Of a stretch of 64,000 bases of DNA, positions 33,601 through 44,986 are shown in pieces. How positions within the stretch are numbered: position 1 is the stretch's first letter; each line of letters opens with the position of its first letter. This DNA comes from Punctularia strigosozonata HHB-11173 SS5 (Eukaryota; Basidiomycota; Agaricomycetes; Corticiales; Punctulariaceae), in assembly GCF_000264995.1 (NCBI RefSeq), contig NW_006767433.1:4322967-4386966 (forward strand), in the 5' to 3' direction. The position numbers were made by a program, and so were the translations under genes. The notes under the pieces are model-generated. The model was given only the letters and a program-made list of their open reading frames with translations. It searched no databases and was not told the DNA's origin.

Positions 33601-36600
33601 TTCTGGATGCCCAACCCGTTCCTGAGATGGTTTGGCAGGATGAAGCGCATGGACGTCCGACAGGCATGGAGGGAGAAACTGGCCCTGAACCTGATAATCT
33701 GGTTCGTGTGCGCGTGTGCCGTGTTCGTTATCGCCGTGCTCGGTAACCTCATCTGCCCAACCGAGCACGTCTTCAATACGAACGAGCTCGCGTCGCACTC
33801 AACGACGAATTCGCCAAACAACGTGTATACGTCCATTCGTGGCGAGGTCTTCGATCTCACGGACATCGCATCCACACATCAGCGGATCGTCAGCGTTGTA
33901 CCGACCAAGTCAATTCTCAAGTACGGGGGCACATCGGCCGACAACATCTTCCCGGTTCAGGTTGGCACATTGTCCATCCTTTGTTCGTAACCAGTTACTT
34001 ATAGTACCCTAGGTTAGCGCACTGTGCAACGGCGTCGACGGTACGGTCAGCCCGTATGTCATTCTCGACTCCAGCAACGATACCGATGTCAATGCCCAAT
34101 ACCACGACTTCCGTGTATTCACCAACGACTCGCGTCCGGATTGGTACTTTGAGCAAATGACGGTCATGCGGTGGAACAACCGGGTCGGATTCATGGGTTA
34201 CACTCCGAGAGCCTTGAAGAACCTGGCGAATAACAAGAAGAATGTCGCTATCTATGACGGGATGATCTATGATTTGACCTCCTACGTGAACAACGGGCCG
34301 GCCGTTCGAGCTCCCACCGGTTTCCAGGCGCCAGCCGACATCGACACCCAATTCATGCACTCGAGCATCGTCAACGTCTTCCAGATCCACGCCGGCAAGG
34401 ACGTCACGAAGCTCATCAACGGCCTCAACCTTGATCACGATGTCCTCGAGCGCCAAAAGGTCTGTTTGCGCAACTTGTTCCTCATTGGTAAAGTCGACAA
34501 CCGCAACTCGCCTCAATGCCTGTTTGCCAATTACATCCTACTCGTCCTGTCAATCATCATGGTCAGCATCATCGGCTTCAAGTTCTTGGCCTCTATCAAC
34601 CTTTCGGCGGAGCGCGCACCGGAAAATCATGACAAGTTCGTCATATGCCAAGTCCCATGTTACACAGAAGGCGAATCATCCCTACGGAGGACAATCGACT
34701 CGCTGGCGCAGCTCAAGTACGATGACAAGCGCAAGCTGATCGTCGTTATCTGTGACGGTATGATCGTTGGTTCCGGTAATGACCGCCCTACTCCGCGCAT
34801 CGTTCTCGACATCCTTGGTGCCGACCCCAATCAGGACCCTGAACCGCTCAGTTTCATCTCTCTTGGCGAAGGCGCAAAACAGCACAACATGGGCAAGGTG
34901 TATTCAGGGCTGTATGAGATCGCTGGTCACGTCGTGCCATACCTGGTCATCGTCAAGGTTGGAAAGCCTACGGAGCGCTCGAGGCCCGGTAACCGCGGAA
35001 AGCGCGACACTCAAATGCTTTTGATGCATTTCCTGAACAAGGTTTGCTCCCTTCTACGTTTTGGTCGTGTAAATTGTACGGCTCATGCTTCGTTGCGTAG
35101 GTTCATTTCAGCGCCCCGATGAACCCTCTGGAGCTCGAAATTTACCATCAAATCAAGAACGTGATCGGTGTCAACCCGAGTTTCTACGAGTACATCCTTA
35201 CCGTGGATGCTGACACGACCGTACATCCGTTGTCCTTGAATCGTCTCGTTTCTGCGTACGTGCTCATGCGATGTTTGTCACATGGTTTGTTGACATCGAG
35301 AGCGCAGTATGATTCACGATAAGAAACTCCTCGGTGTATGCGGTGAGACCGAGTTGTCGAACGCAAAGCAGTCAATCGTTACGATGATGCAAGTACGTGG
35401 CTTTTTCGTTGTCTTGCAGTACAGTCCTCAAGGGCATTCGTAGGTTTATGAGTACTTCATATCTCATCATATGGCGAAAGCCTTTGAGTCCCTCTTCGGT
35501 TCCGTCACCTGTCTTCCCGGTTGCTTCACCCTTTACCGCCTACGGACCCCCGATACTCACAAGCCGTTGCTTGTCTCCAATCAACTCATTCATGACTATT
35601 CGGAAAACCGCGTCGACACGCTTCATATGAAGAACCTACTTCATCTCGGAGAAGATCGTTATTTGACGACACTCTTGCTGAAATACTTCCCCGACTTCAA
35701 GACGCAGTTCGTACGGGACGCGCACGCATACACCGTGGCGCCGGATGAGTTCAAGGTCCTGCTCTCACAACGTCGTCGATGGATCAACTCGACAGTCCAC
35801 AACCTTGGCGAACTCGTTTTCTTGGACCAGCTCTGCGGTTTTTGTTGTTTCTCCATGCGATTCGTGGTCTTCATCGATCTGTTGTCGACGGTCACTGGGC
35901 CCGTGACTGTAGCATACGTAAGTTCGCAACAGTCGAGAACGTTTAGTGCCAAAGCCCTCATCACCGTCCCAGATCGTCTATCTCATTTACTTGGTTGCTG
36001 CTGAGCACAAGAACATTCCCACTCTCTCGCTCATCATGATTGCTGCCATATACGGTGTACAGGTTATCGTGTTCCTCCTCCGACGCAAGTGGGACATGAT
36101 CGGATGGATGTTCTTCTACATCCTTGCCATCCCGTACTTCTCATTCTTCCTTCCGCTTTATTCTTTTTGGAAGATGGACGACTTCTCATGGGGTGCTACT
36201 CGCCTGGTCCTCGGAGAATCCGGAAAGAAGATAATCGTTCATGTATGTCTTCACTATCCATACATGCTTCATTCGCAGCTAACCGGCGTTGTAGGACGAG
36301 GGCAAGTTCGACCCGAGATCTATACCACTCAAGTCCTGGGAAGAATATGTAAGTCGTGACGCGACGACTCTGTGATGAAAGGCTGATGATCCGTTCAGGA
36401 AAATGAGCTATGGGACAAAGAATCCAACCATAGCATCGGTTCGTGGGTGCCTCCGGCGAAGATGAACAACGGGGGTTATGCTCAATCGATGGCGCCGACG
36501 GCCTCGCTCTACGGCCGCGAGACGTACTATGACCCTGGGCCGCGAAGCTTCTCCCCCGCACCGTCCCAAATGGGTTACGGGTATCCCCCACCGGGGTACC

Positions 36601-36959
36601 AGTCTGGACGGAATACGCCGAATGGCGGAATGTCTCACTCTCCGCTACGGACTCCCATGGTGAACGAAGCAAGCACGCTCTATCAGCCGGCGCCGTCCCG
36701 ACCGGTGACGAACTACCTCGACATGCAGCTACCTTCCAGTCGGAGTGCGGAGAACCTGGATCCGGCTTTCGGAGCTCCGACGGATGCGGAACTGGAGCGG
36801 GCTGTCGAAGCTGTATTGCGGGGTGCCGATCTTAATACCGTTACGAAGCGCGGGGTGCGACAAAAACTCGAGGAACAATTCGGTTGCGACCTAACTTCGC
36901 GGAAAGGCACAATCAACAACGCGATAGACAGGGTACTCGCGCAGACGGCTGCATTGTAG
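30677..36959 (+). CDS. Chitin synthase with N-terminal myosin-like motor domain (class V/VII-type)
   Basis: This plasma-membrane enzyme polymerises UDP-GlcNAc into chitin at growing tips. The protein has 1930 residues; exons are 30677-31017, 31070-33014, 33082-33960, 34013-35041, 35101-35255, 35308-35392, 35444-35917, 35973-36242, 36295-36348 and 36399-36959. Residues ~1-760 form a myosin-like motor with P-loop GETGSGKSE (about 115, split by intron 1), switch-I-like NASRFGKY and switch-II-like DLPG. Membrane segments (about 925-985) come next, then a cytochrome b5-like region (~1010-1110, VFDLTDIAS and YDLTSYVNN). Another TM (~1230) precedes the GT2 catalytic domain: CDGM (~1301), VDADT (~1433), LGEDRYL (~1547) and QRRRW (~1587). 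TM segments and a C-terminal DEK_C domain (~1865-1925) close the protein. All catalytic motifs are present. Confidence 0.95.
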
Positions 36960-37274
36960 TCACGATAATGGGACATGTAATTGCACGGACTTCTCGGTTC
37001 TTTCCTAATGCCTCTCCTTTCTGGATATCGTAGTCACGAACATCTCCCGGGACCTTCTGTTCCTTCTTTCCTCGCTATGTCGCGCACTCTCAATGGACTC
37101 TGCATCGCATTCATATGCTTACAGTTTAGTGGACTAATATCATGTCGATCACTACTATATCGGACCCTTCTTGGAATATACAAGACCGCTATCATATTCG
37201 ACGATCAATACCGTTGAAGAAGCAATACAAATACATGAAATCCTGTTTGTTCCGAGGGTGTTAAGTTATACGCA
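36960..37274. terminator. Shared 3' region of convergent chitin synthase and ACS genes
   Basis: Only about 315 bp separate the two stop codons. The stretch is AT-richer than its surroundings, with several AATA/ATAA-type runs that could serve polyadenylation on either strand. No gene is seen. Confidence 0.4.
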
Positions 37275-39763
37275 TTAAGCGCCTCCAGCTGTTGCCACCT
37301 TCTCCTTTATCAGATCTACGACCGCCGGTTCCTCTACGGTGGAAAGGTCTCCGAGTTGGTCGCCCTCCCCGGAGACGATCTTACGCATGATGCGGCGCAT
37401 GATCTGCGGAATACGGGGTGAATATCATAGACACGAAAGAAGGGACATGTTTTTCTGTACCTTGCCGCTACGCGTCTTAGGTAACGCGCTGACGATGTAG
37501 ATTTTCTTGGGCGCCGCGAAAGGACCGATGGTCTTGCGGATTTGGAGTGTGAGCTCCTTGAGGAGGGCAGACTCGTTACCCGGGTCGTATTCGAACTCGG
37601 GCTTGAGGGTGACGAAGGCGTAGACGGCTTGGCCGGTGAGCTCGTCCGATGCGCCGATGACTGTGGGTGATCACACGTGAGCCGATGCCGACCGACGAAG
37701 GGGATGAGCTGCGCAGACCTGCCGTCTCTGCGACACCCTTGTGCATGATGAGTGCGGACTCGATTTCGGCGGTAGATAGTCGATGGCCGGAGACGTTGAT
37801 AACGTCTAGGCGGGTCACGTATCATGAGCGTGGCAGTGGAATGCTGGCTTGCATGCGGCTTACCGTCGACGCGACCCTTGATCCAGATGTAGCCGTGTTC
37901 ATCGCGGACTGCACCGTCACCGGTATAGAAGACGCCAGGGTACGGCTTGAAGATGTTAGCATTGTAGTCAATATAAAGACAGCGCGACATACCTTCATGT
38001 ACGTTTCCAAATACCTCTGGTGGTCACCGAAGATCGTCCTCGCAATCGATGGCCAAGGGGTCTTGAGCACCAGCACGCCCTCGACGTTGTCCTCTGTAAG
38101 CTCCTTGCCGGTTTGCGTATCGAGGATGGCGGGCTCGATACCGAAGAACGGCACCGTCGCCGCACCGGGCTTGGTCTCGATGGCGCCAGGGAAGGGCGTG
38201 ACGACGATGGAGCCCGTCTCAGTCTGCCAGAAGGTGTCGACAATGGCGCATTGGCCGCGCCCAACGTGTTCATTGTACCAATGCCACGCCTCCGGGTTGA
38301 TCGGCTCGCCGACGCTGCCCAGCACGCGGAGACTGCCGAGGTCGAACTCCTTGACATGATGCTCACCGAGACGGCGAAGGAGACGGATCGCGGTCGGTGC
38401 CGAGTAGAATTGGGTGATCTTGTGCTTGTCAACGGTCTCCCAGTAGCGGGCAGGGGTAGGGTATACAGGCGTGGGCTCGAAGACGCAGGTGGCAACGCCG
38501 TTGAGGAGGGGTCCGTAGACGACGTAGGTGTGGCCGGTGATCCAACCAATGTCGGCCATGCAGGCGAATCGGTCGTCGGGGTGGACGTCGAAGACATACT
38601 TGACGGTGAGTGCGGCGCCGAGGAGGTAGCCGCCGGTCGTGTGCACCACACCCTTGGGCTTGCCGGTGCTACCGGAGGTCTGGAAAGAGTGTAAGAAGTC
38701 ATTGTTGAACAAGGTGAGCTTACGCTCACGTAGAGGATGAAAAGAGGGTCTTCGGAGGCCATGACCTCGGGAGGGCAGTAGTTGGGGACTGGGGAGTCGC
38801 AGTGAGCGCCATCTCCATTTGCAAGCAAGAGTTTCCAGTACCTTTCGCGATCTCCTCGTGCCACCACTTGTCCCGTCCGGGCGTGAACGGCACATCGGCG
38901 CCGGTGCGCTTCAGAACAAGGACATGCTCGACCTCCGGGCACTCCTTGAGTGCGGCGTCAACGATCATCTTCGTCGCTACGGTCTTGCCCCCACGCTTTC
39001 CCTCGTCGCTGGTTATCACCACACGGCTTCGGCAGTCAACGACGCGATCCCGTAGAGACTCGGTTGAGAAGCCAGCAAAGACGACAGAGTGGATGGCACC
39101 GATACGGGCGCAGGCGAGGAAAGCGGCGACGGATTGCCATGTCATGGGCAGGTAGATGGATACGGTGTCGCCCTTCTTGACGCCGAGCGACTTGAGCACG
39201 TTCGCGACCGAGCAGACTTCGCGCAAGAGTTCGCCATAGGAGACGAGCCTGCCTTCGCCCGGCTCGTCTGCCTCCCAAATAATCGCGGTCTGGCGGAATG
39301 TTCAGTTCATGCTGGGTCTCTGTGCGAGTTCGGCTGACCTTGTCGGGGTGCTTGAACGCCCATCGGTCGACGCAGTTGTAGGACGCGTTCAGGCCGCCCT
39401 CGGGAAACCAGACGATGTCGCCCGTCTCAAATCCACCGGCCCGGACTGTCCGGAAGGGGCGATCCCAATACAGCATCTCGTGTGCCATCTGTGGCGGTCG
39501 CGGGAAGCATCTCATCAGCCTATCAAACGCGTCCCGTCGTCCGGGAAGCGCGCACCTTAGACCACCACTTGTCCGACTCATGTCCGACCGTCTGGTTGTG
39601 CGCCTGAAACAGCGACTGTCAGCGCCCTCCCCCTCGACGGCGCGTCCAGAGAGCCTCTCACCTCGCGATAGGCGTGAATATGGGGCCCGATGTGCGGGAC
39701 CTTGTGCCCGTTCTTCAGTCGGGGCGCGACCGGGAACATCTTCTGGGCTTCCGCTTCGGCCAT
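37275..39763 (-). CDS. ACS: Acetyl-coenzyme A synthetase (AMP-forming)
   Basis: The enzyme makes cytosolic or nuclear acetyl-CoA from acetate, ATP and CoA. The protein has 663 residues, normal for the family. Motifs are [126 protein letters not shown], and the C-terminal catalytic lysine in PKTRSGKIMRRIMR. Exons are 39763-39662, 39603-39556, 39488-39339, 39289-38842, 38788-38730, 38679-37993, 37945-37864, 37805-37719, 37660-37461 and 37403-37275. All nine introns are GT-AG and 47-67 nt long. Confidence 0.96.
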
Positions 39764-40033
39764 GCTTGCTTCGAGGCTGGGAAGACGAAAGGAAGGCGCG
39801 CGTCAGAGCGAACTGGGAGAGAATCAGAGGGAAGGCGGGCCCGGAAGGATGCGTGCGCTCGCAGAATGCTTTAAGTAGCCCAAGAACGAATACGCAGCGG
39901 ACGGTGGGAGATCACGCGGGCGCGGACAACCCCCGCGAGATCGGAGGAAGGATTCAATTACAGTGTAATGCGGGGTTGCGGAGAATCACGGGCGTGGCGG
40001 CGAGATTCGAGAGGCGGCTTGTCCCGTCTGTGC

Positions 40034-40255
40034 TCACCTCGCTTTGTCGCCCATCGTGCTGGCCGCGCGTACGAGTAGGTTGACGACTTGCTGGAGGAGC
40101 TTGAAGAGCTGAGGGAATATGTTTATGCGGGACGATCTCGCAATAATCGCCCCAACGAGATAGGACGGCGCGTCCACCGTGGAAATCGTGGGGTACACGA
40201 GATCAAGCTGTTGCGTCGGCGCTAGACCACTTTGGGGTTTGCCCTGCCGCCACAA
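40034..40255 (-). CDS. Possible small protein of 73 residues, unknown
   Basis: An ATG-initiated frame reads MWRQGKPQSGLAPTQQLDL, then a region starting VYPTISTVDAPSYLVGAII. It finishes with an amphipathic helix-like segment (FPQLFKLLQQVVNLLVRAA) and STMGDKAR. The codons favour C and G in third positions, as in the confident genes here, which is the main support. The stop lies inside a GAG|gtgagc that could be a splice donor, so the protein may be longer, although no convincing next exon was found before ACS. No family was recognised. Confidence 0.4.
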   Translation of the reverse strand: MWRQGKPQSGLAPTQQLDLVYPTISTVDAPSYLVGAIIARSSRINIFPQLFKLLQQVVNLLVRAASTMGDKAR

Positions 40256-41229
40256 GATCGTCGGGAGTCCGCGAGCCCCTAAGGTTTCTAGGAGCGTTCG
40301 AGTGCTTGGAGCTCACGCTAAGGGGGTCTTTATATGTCGTTCCACCGCCGTTACGAATCCCTTTACATGGGAAAAGGCTCCCACTCTATCACCGCCAGTA
40401 ATAACGCACCAATGGGTCGCTATCCGGTTGTGGAATAGGCTTTGAAGCATGTGAGACCCGGAAGCCCAGATTTTGGTAGCGCCCTCGCGATGCCGTGTGC
40501 GCATCCCAGGCGTAGCAGCAAAGCCTCGAACAATCGCAGCGCGCTCTGGCACGTCTTTGCGTAGATGCCATCACTCCTACGTGCTCAACGCGCCCACAGG
40601 CGAGCGGCTTATTACATGTAGAAATTGTAATAAAATATACGGCCATCGTCGGTGCCTCCTCGCCTGCCAACGGACCGCATCCCGTCGCGCATCCGCGTCT
40701 CGCAAAAATCACGAACAACCTGGCTCACTCGCAAGCGGCCGTCCGTCTACCATCCCGCCTGGTCCCGTTCGCCCATCCGCGCACCCACTCGCGGAGATGT
40801 TATTGAGCATCATCGGACAGGGAAGACCCAATCGAATTCGAAGCCGAAGCGGGCAGCGGAAGGCCAATCCGAAGCGCCCAATCGCGCCGACGCGCGCTGG
40901 GTTGACCCGCCCCCCGCCGCCGCGGCACCAGATCGGCCTGCCCCACCGCTTCGGCCGCTTGCGGGGTAAGCGTGGCTGTGTAGGCTTCCTTTTGTCGTCA
41001 CGAAACGCGAGGTGTGGTATTGGTATGTAGTCATGTCATTACTGATTATTGCAGGTAAATCGTAGTGTATCCTTCGTCTATATAGTCAAGTGCCAGTTCA
41101 GCGGCGATTGCTAGAGAGACCAGAATCCTTCCAAGTCACCATCGACGGCGATCGCCACTTCTTGGCCATACAAAGCAGCTGGGAAGCGGAGTATGTCAAG
41201 CTTAGACCCTTCCCAGGAGGAAAGCGCAT
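40256..41229. other. Region without a recognised gene
   Basis: A GC-rich, Arg/Pro-encoding plus-strand ORF (40473-41030) looks like a composition artefact: it has no domain and no consistent codon pattern. Nothing else was recognised. Confidence 0.4.
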
Positions 41230-41850
41230 TCACCCGAGCTCTCGACGCATCTCTTCCCATGGTGGCAGATCCATGAGCTCCGGCAAGTCCTCCCAAAGCT
41301 TCCTTCGCTCCTCCTCAAACATCGCCCCTCGCTCCGCATGCACTTCGCACAGGCCCCTACAAACCTCTGGCCCATGAACGGATTCCAGACCATCCGGAAG
41401 AGCTCGTCATCGAGCGACTCATCTTCGGAACGAACGGTACCCTCGGTCGCCTCGGCGCACGCGTCCGGATTATGACATAGCCCCAGGGCGATGGGATCGT
41501 CGAAGCATCGGGCGACACGCTCCTCCAACGTCTTGGCGAGCCGCTGCGCGGCGTCGGGTAGCTTGAGAAACCGACGGGGCGCAACGGCCGGGTGCACCGC
41601 GAGGTGCGTCTTGGCCGAGTACGTGGGAGCAGCAGCGCGGGCAGAATGCTGTAGTGGCCGAACGTGTAGGCGAGCGAGACCATTTCCTGTGCGTCGGATC
41701 CGAGCATCCTGAAAAAAGACCGTAGGCCCTGCGTCGGCGTCCTTTGTCAAGCTCACGACGTCATACTCTGGCGGCGTTGTTGGCAGTGCGGCAGCGAGGC
41801 GTGGTGCATAGCTGCGGTACGTGGCAGTCGTGTCCCAGAGCCAAGAGAGG
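41230..41850 (-). pseudogene. Remnant of a BTB/POZ-family gene, C-terminal part
   Basis: Family-like pieces lie in order but in different frames on the minus strand. They are PEYDVVSLTKDADAGPTVFF, DAQEMVSLAYTFGHYSILP, a stretch running from FLKLPDAAQRLAKTLEERV through ALGLCHNPDACAEA to VGACAKCMRSE, and finally FEEERRKLWEDLPELMDL, then PPWEEMRRELG and a stop. The order and the LPPWEE ending match the C-terminal half of agaricomycete BTB proteins such as the one at 27085-28222. At least three frame changes are needed (near 41714, 41635 and 41350), the first beside a T6 run on the minus strand. No clean BTB core was found upstream. It is a decaying copy, or it is affected by base-call errors. 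Confidence 0.5.
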
Positions 41851-42607
41851 TACTGTATCCAGAGAGTCTGCTAGGCTATAGTCGGCGTATATAGCCGCAA
41901 CAAGAACTGGGTGCTCACGTTGGCCAATTGGTTCTCCCCTCCGATAGCATGGAGCACATGGCGTCCATATCGCTCTGTGGACGCAGCACAAAGACCGTTC
42001 CGGTATACACTTCGGTCATTGGTGGATGCGTTAAGAGTGTGTTATATGGTGTATAGCCTGGTATGTTTTTCTAGTACCAATTCGGCGTCTTGCGCTGGGG
42101 TGGATGTCAACGAACGGTTGCGAGGTGGTAACACCAATCTTCGGCTGCACACCGATAGATACCATTTGTGTTGATCGCAAAGTCACTGATGCCTTTGAGA
42201 CGCATGAACTTGGAGGCCACGACTGCATTGTGTCTCTTTGTACGAGTTCCTGCATTACTGCTTCGCGCTTGAGGTGGCCCATTGCCGCTTTTCAACGGCG
42301 TAAGACAACTTCGCTTGCGTAGATATTCCGTTGTCTTGCTGTTCGCCACGCCTTCAGGGATCCACCCGGCAGAAGACAAACGAAATGGTTATACATAGAG
42401 GACAACACGCCAACTCGAGCGCCGCGGCGGCTCGCCAAACTCCACTCTCGGTGGCGGTGCAACAAACCGAAGACGATCAATCTTGATTCTTCATCTTCAG
42501 CGACCTTTTTATTAGGTGGAGGTTTCTTTTCAATCCAGTGCGCTCACTCGCGTTCGTGACTACACTCTACGGTTTTGATCAGCCAACGACGCGTTTGCAG
42601 AGGCCTT
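41851..42607. other. Region upstream of QTRT2 without a clear gene
   Basis: A minus-strand ORF at 41761-41991 may hold further eroded sequence of the adjacent BTB remnant, but no motif is convincing. The QTRT2 promoter is expected in the last few hundred bases. Confidence 0.4.
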
Positions 42608-44611
42608 ATGGCTCTCGACTCTGTACATAAGCCTCGTCCGAGCTTCCAATTCATCCCATCAAATGGCAACCGGCCTCTGGAAACTCAAAGCCCATTAAAG
42701 CCCCGTTTGGGTCGAGTGACGCTTTCTCGCCCAGGGTCAAACTCGGTATCTCTTGAAACACCTAATCTCTTGACTACTACCTCTCGGGGCTTGATACCAC
42801 ATCTATCACGCGACCATGTCGGATTGACGAAGGCCATCCGATGGACGCACATACCCTTTGAATCATTGTACGTCCGTTCCTGCTACACGGGGAACAATGT
42901 TACATACATCTCGTCCCAGCCTAGACCGCACACCACCGGTACCCACTTTGCAAAGCGGAACGACCCCTTTGCACACATTCCTGGGATATGCCCCCGAACA
43001 GAGTATATTGAGCATGTCGCTTCGGGATCCGGCAGATGACAGAGAGATGCCCCCGAATGGCCACGATTTTGTCTCTGCCTACTGTATTCGTGGCGTAAAG
43101 AAGGTACGAGACCTCCGATGCACCTCGTCCGTCTTCGGATTCTTCTGATGCATCCTCCACATCAGGTATCCCCTCAGCTATATCGCTCCTTGGTACTCTC
43201 AACGAAACCGGACTTGGTAGTTGCTCTGTCGGATACGCCCTTTACACCCCACCCTCATTCGCAAAAGCGTCTCACCAAAAGCATCGAGCGGAGCCTGGCC
43301 TGGATTTCGGGTTTAATCGGTCAGCCACCACCCGCGGCGCCCCAGGATCCTACCAATGCTCCTTTGGCGACGACGACGGGAGCCCTTGCGGCGTCTCCAC
43401 TAGCACCGGAGCTTGGCAGTCCTGCACATCAACTCAACGTACTGGTTCACATGGCCGGTGGGACCGCCCTTCCGGCTCGGCAAGCGTTTAGCGAAGGGTT
43501 GGTGGAGATGTTATTCGGCCCAGAGCACGAAGCCATCAAGCCATATCAGCGGCTGAGTGACGGCGTTTGCGGGTTCAAATTCGATCTGGCCCCCTTGCGG
43601 AATGCATTGCTCGCCGAGAAAGGTAATAGCATTGCTACGGAAGACGGCACGGCCACTCAAGGCTCTGGACCCTCGTCGAGGAAGGCAAAACAAGACAGTG
43701 CTGTGGTTACGCAACATGCCAGGCTGCTGGCCATGAAATCAGATCCAAGCATAGCGATCCCCACGTCAGCGCTCGTTCCCCTGCTGCGCGCCTCCCTCGG
43801 ACCACTCGTCGAGGACCAATTGACCCCACGTTCGGCGCCTGCCAATCGCGACAAGATCCGCATTGCAAACACCGCCAAGGGACCACACGAGATGCTTCAG
43901 CTTATAGCGGAAGTCGGTATCGACCTCTTTGACGCGCGCTGGGCTCAACGTGCGGCCGATATCGGGGTCGCGCTGGACTACGTCTTCCCTGCCCCGGCCT
44001 CGACGGATGCGAAGAAGCACGGACCCGCTGTGAGAACTGGCGGAAAGCGCGACCTCGGGCATAACCTGTACAGTCCGGCGTACGCGCACGATTTCGGACG
44101 CCTTTCCGCGGAATTCGCGGATGGATTGAGCGCATCGGGTTCTGCAGACGGAGATATCAAGGTCTGCCCGTGCGCTTCTTGCTCCCCAGTGTCCGATCCG
44201 GCGGGGCCCATCGTCCACAGCCGCGTTGACAGTGAACGTGGTGCCGCGGCGCGATCTTCGCCACCGTCGTTCGATCCGCCGTTCTCCCGGGCGTACATAC
44301 ACCACCTCTTGCACACGCATGAGATGTCTTCGCACGCGCTGTTGGTGATGCATAATCTTGCGGTGATGGACGAGTTCTTTCGGGGCGTTCGAAACGTCAT
44401 TGCACGTTCGCCGTCCTCTGATGTTGCCGACTTTATTTCCGAGGTTGAGCGTTTTGGTGAATTCTACGACGAAGAGATGACGGTGTTTGAGGAGGCGAGA
44501 AGCGCGTGGCGCGAGGTGGAGCTTGCGAGAGGACGAGGACGTTTAGCAAGAGAGCGCGAGAAGGAAAAGCAGGAAGAGGCAACTGTTGGAACCGTTGTCA
44601 ACTTTGAATGA
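42608..44611 (+). CDS. QTRT2: Queuine tRNA-ribosyltransferase accessory subunit 2
   Basis: QTRT2 is the non-catalytic partner of the TGT heterodimer, which swaps guanine 34 for queuine in His, Asn, Asp and Tyr tRNAs; it often sits at the mitochondrial surface. The protein has 629 residues; exons are 42608-42867, 42920-43103 and 43166-44611. The N-terminus shows PRLGRVTL, LETPNLLTTTSRGLIPHLS, IRWTHIPFES and FLGYAPEQSILSMSLRDP. The conserved zinc site is visible as CPCASC followed by HHLLHTHEMS, i.e. C-x-C-x-x-C and a downstream His. It is longer than animal QTRT2 (about 415 residues) because of Ala/Pro/Ser-rich insertions (for example GQPPPAAPQDPTNAP). A Glu/Arg-rich helix follows near the end. 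Confidence 0.85.
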
Positions 44612-44986
44612 AGAACAACGTTCTCTCCTCCACGAAAGCGCGCCAAGTGACCGTCCACGCCTGTGACGATGTCATTGGTGATGAATGCACGTTATGGTCG
44701 CCTATGTTGACAGAACCGAAACTCGCGGTCTCCGGCGAGCGTATTCCGCGAGGAGCCGATTGTTCCTGTCTCCGATTGCGATGCTATGATGTTGAAAAGG
44801 TTAGGCGTGCCCTCGTGCTCCCGTCTTGGTTTCGGGCAGCGCAGAACGAAGCAAAACACTGAAGCGAATGGTCCCTTGCCGTTGCAGCGGTTGACAGTTA
44901 TACGGTAGTTGAGAGCATCTCTGTGGCATTCTCCCTTTAGCTTGTAATGCATATCTTCAATTGTCGGAGTAAACTACTTGCGGAGG
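44612..44986. other. Convergent intergenic region
   Basis: About 375 bp between the stop of QTRT2 and the end of the BTB remnant. Nothing was recognised. Confidence 0.45.

Noticed and set aside
38020-38694. 224-codon plus-strand ORF
   Set aside because: It is antisense to the best-conserved exon of acetyl-CoA synthetase.
40473-41030. Arg/Pro-rich plus-strand ORF of 185 codons
   Set aside because: Its composition reflects local GC richness; it has no domain and no consistent third-position bias.
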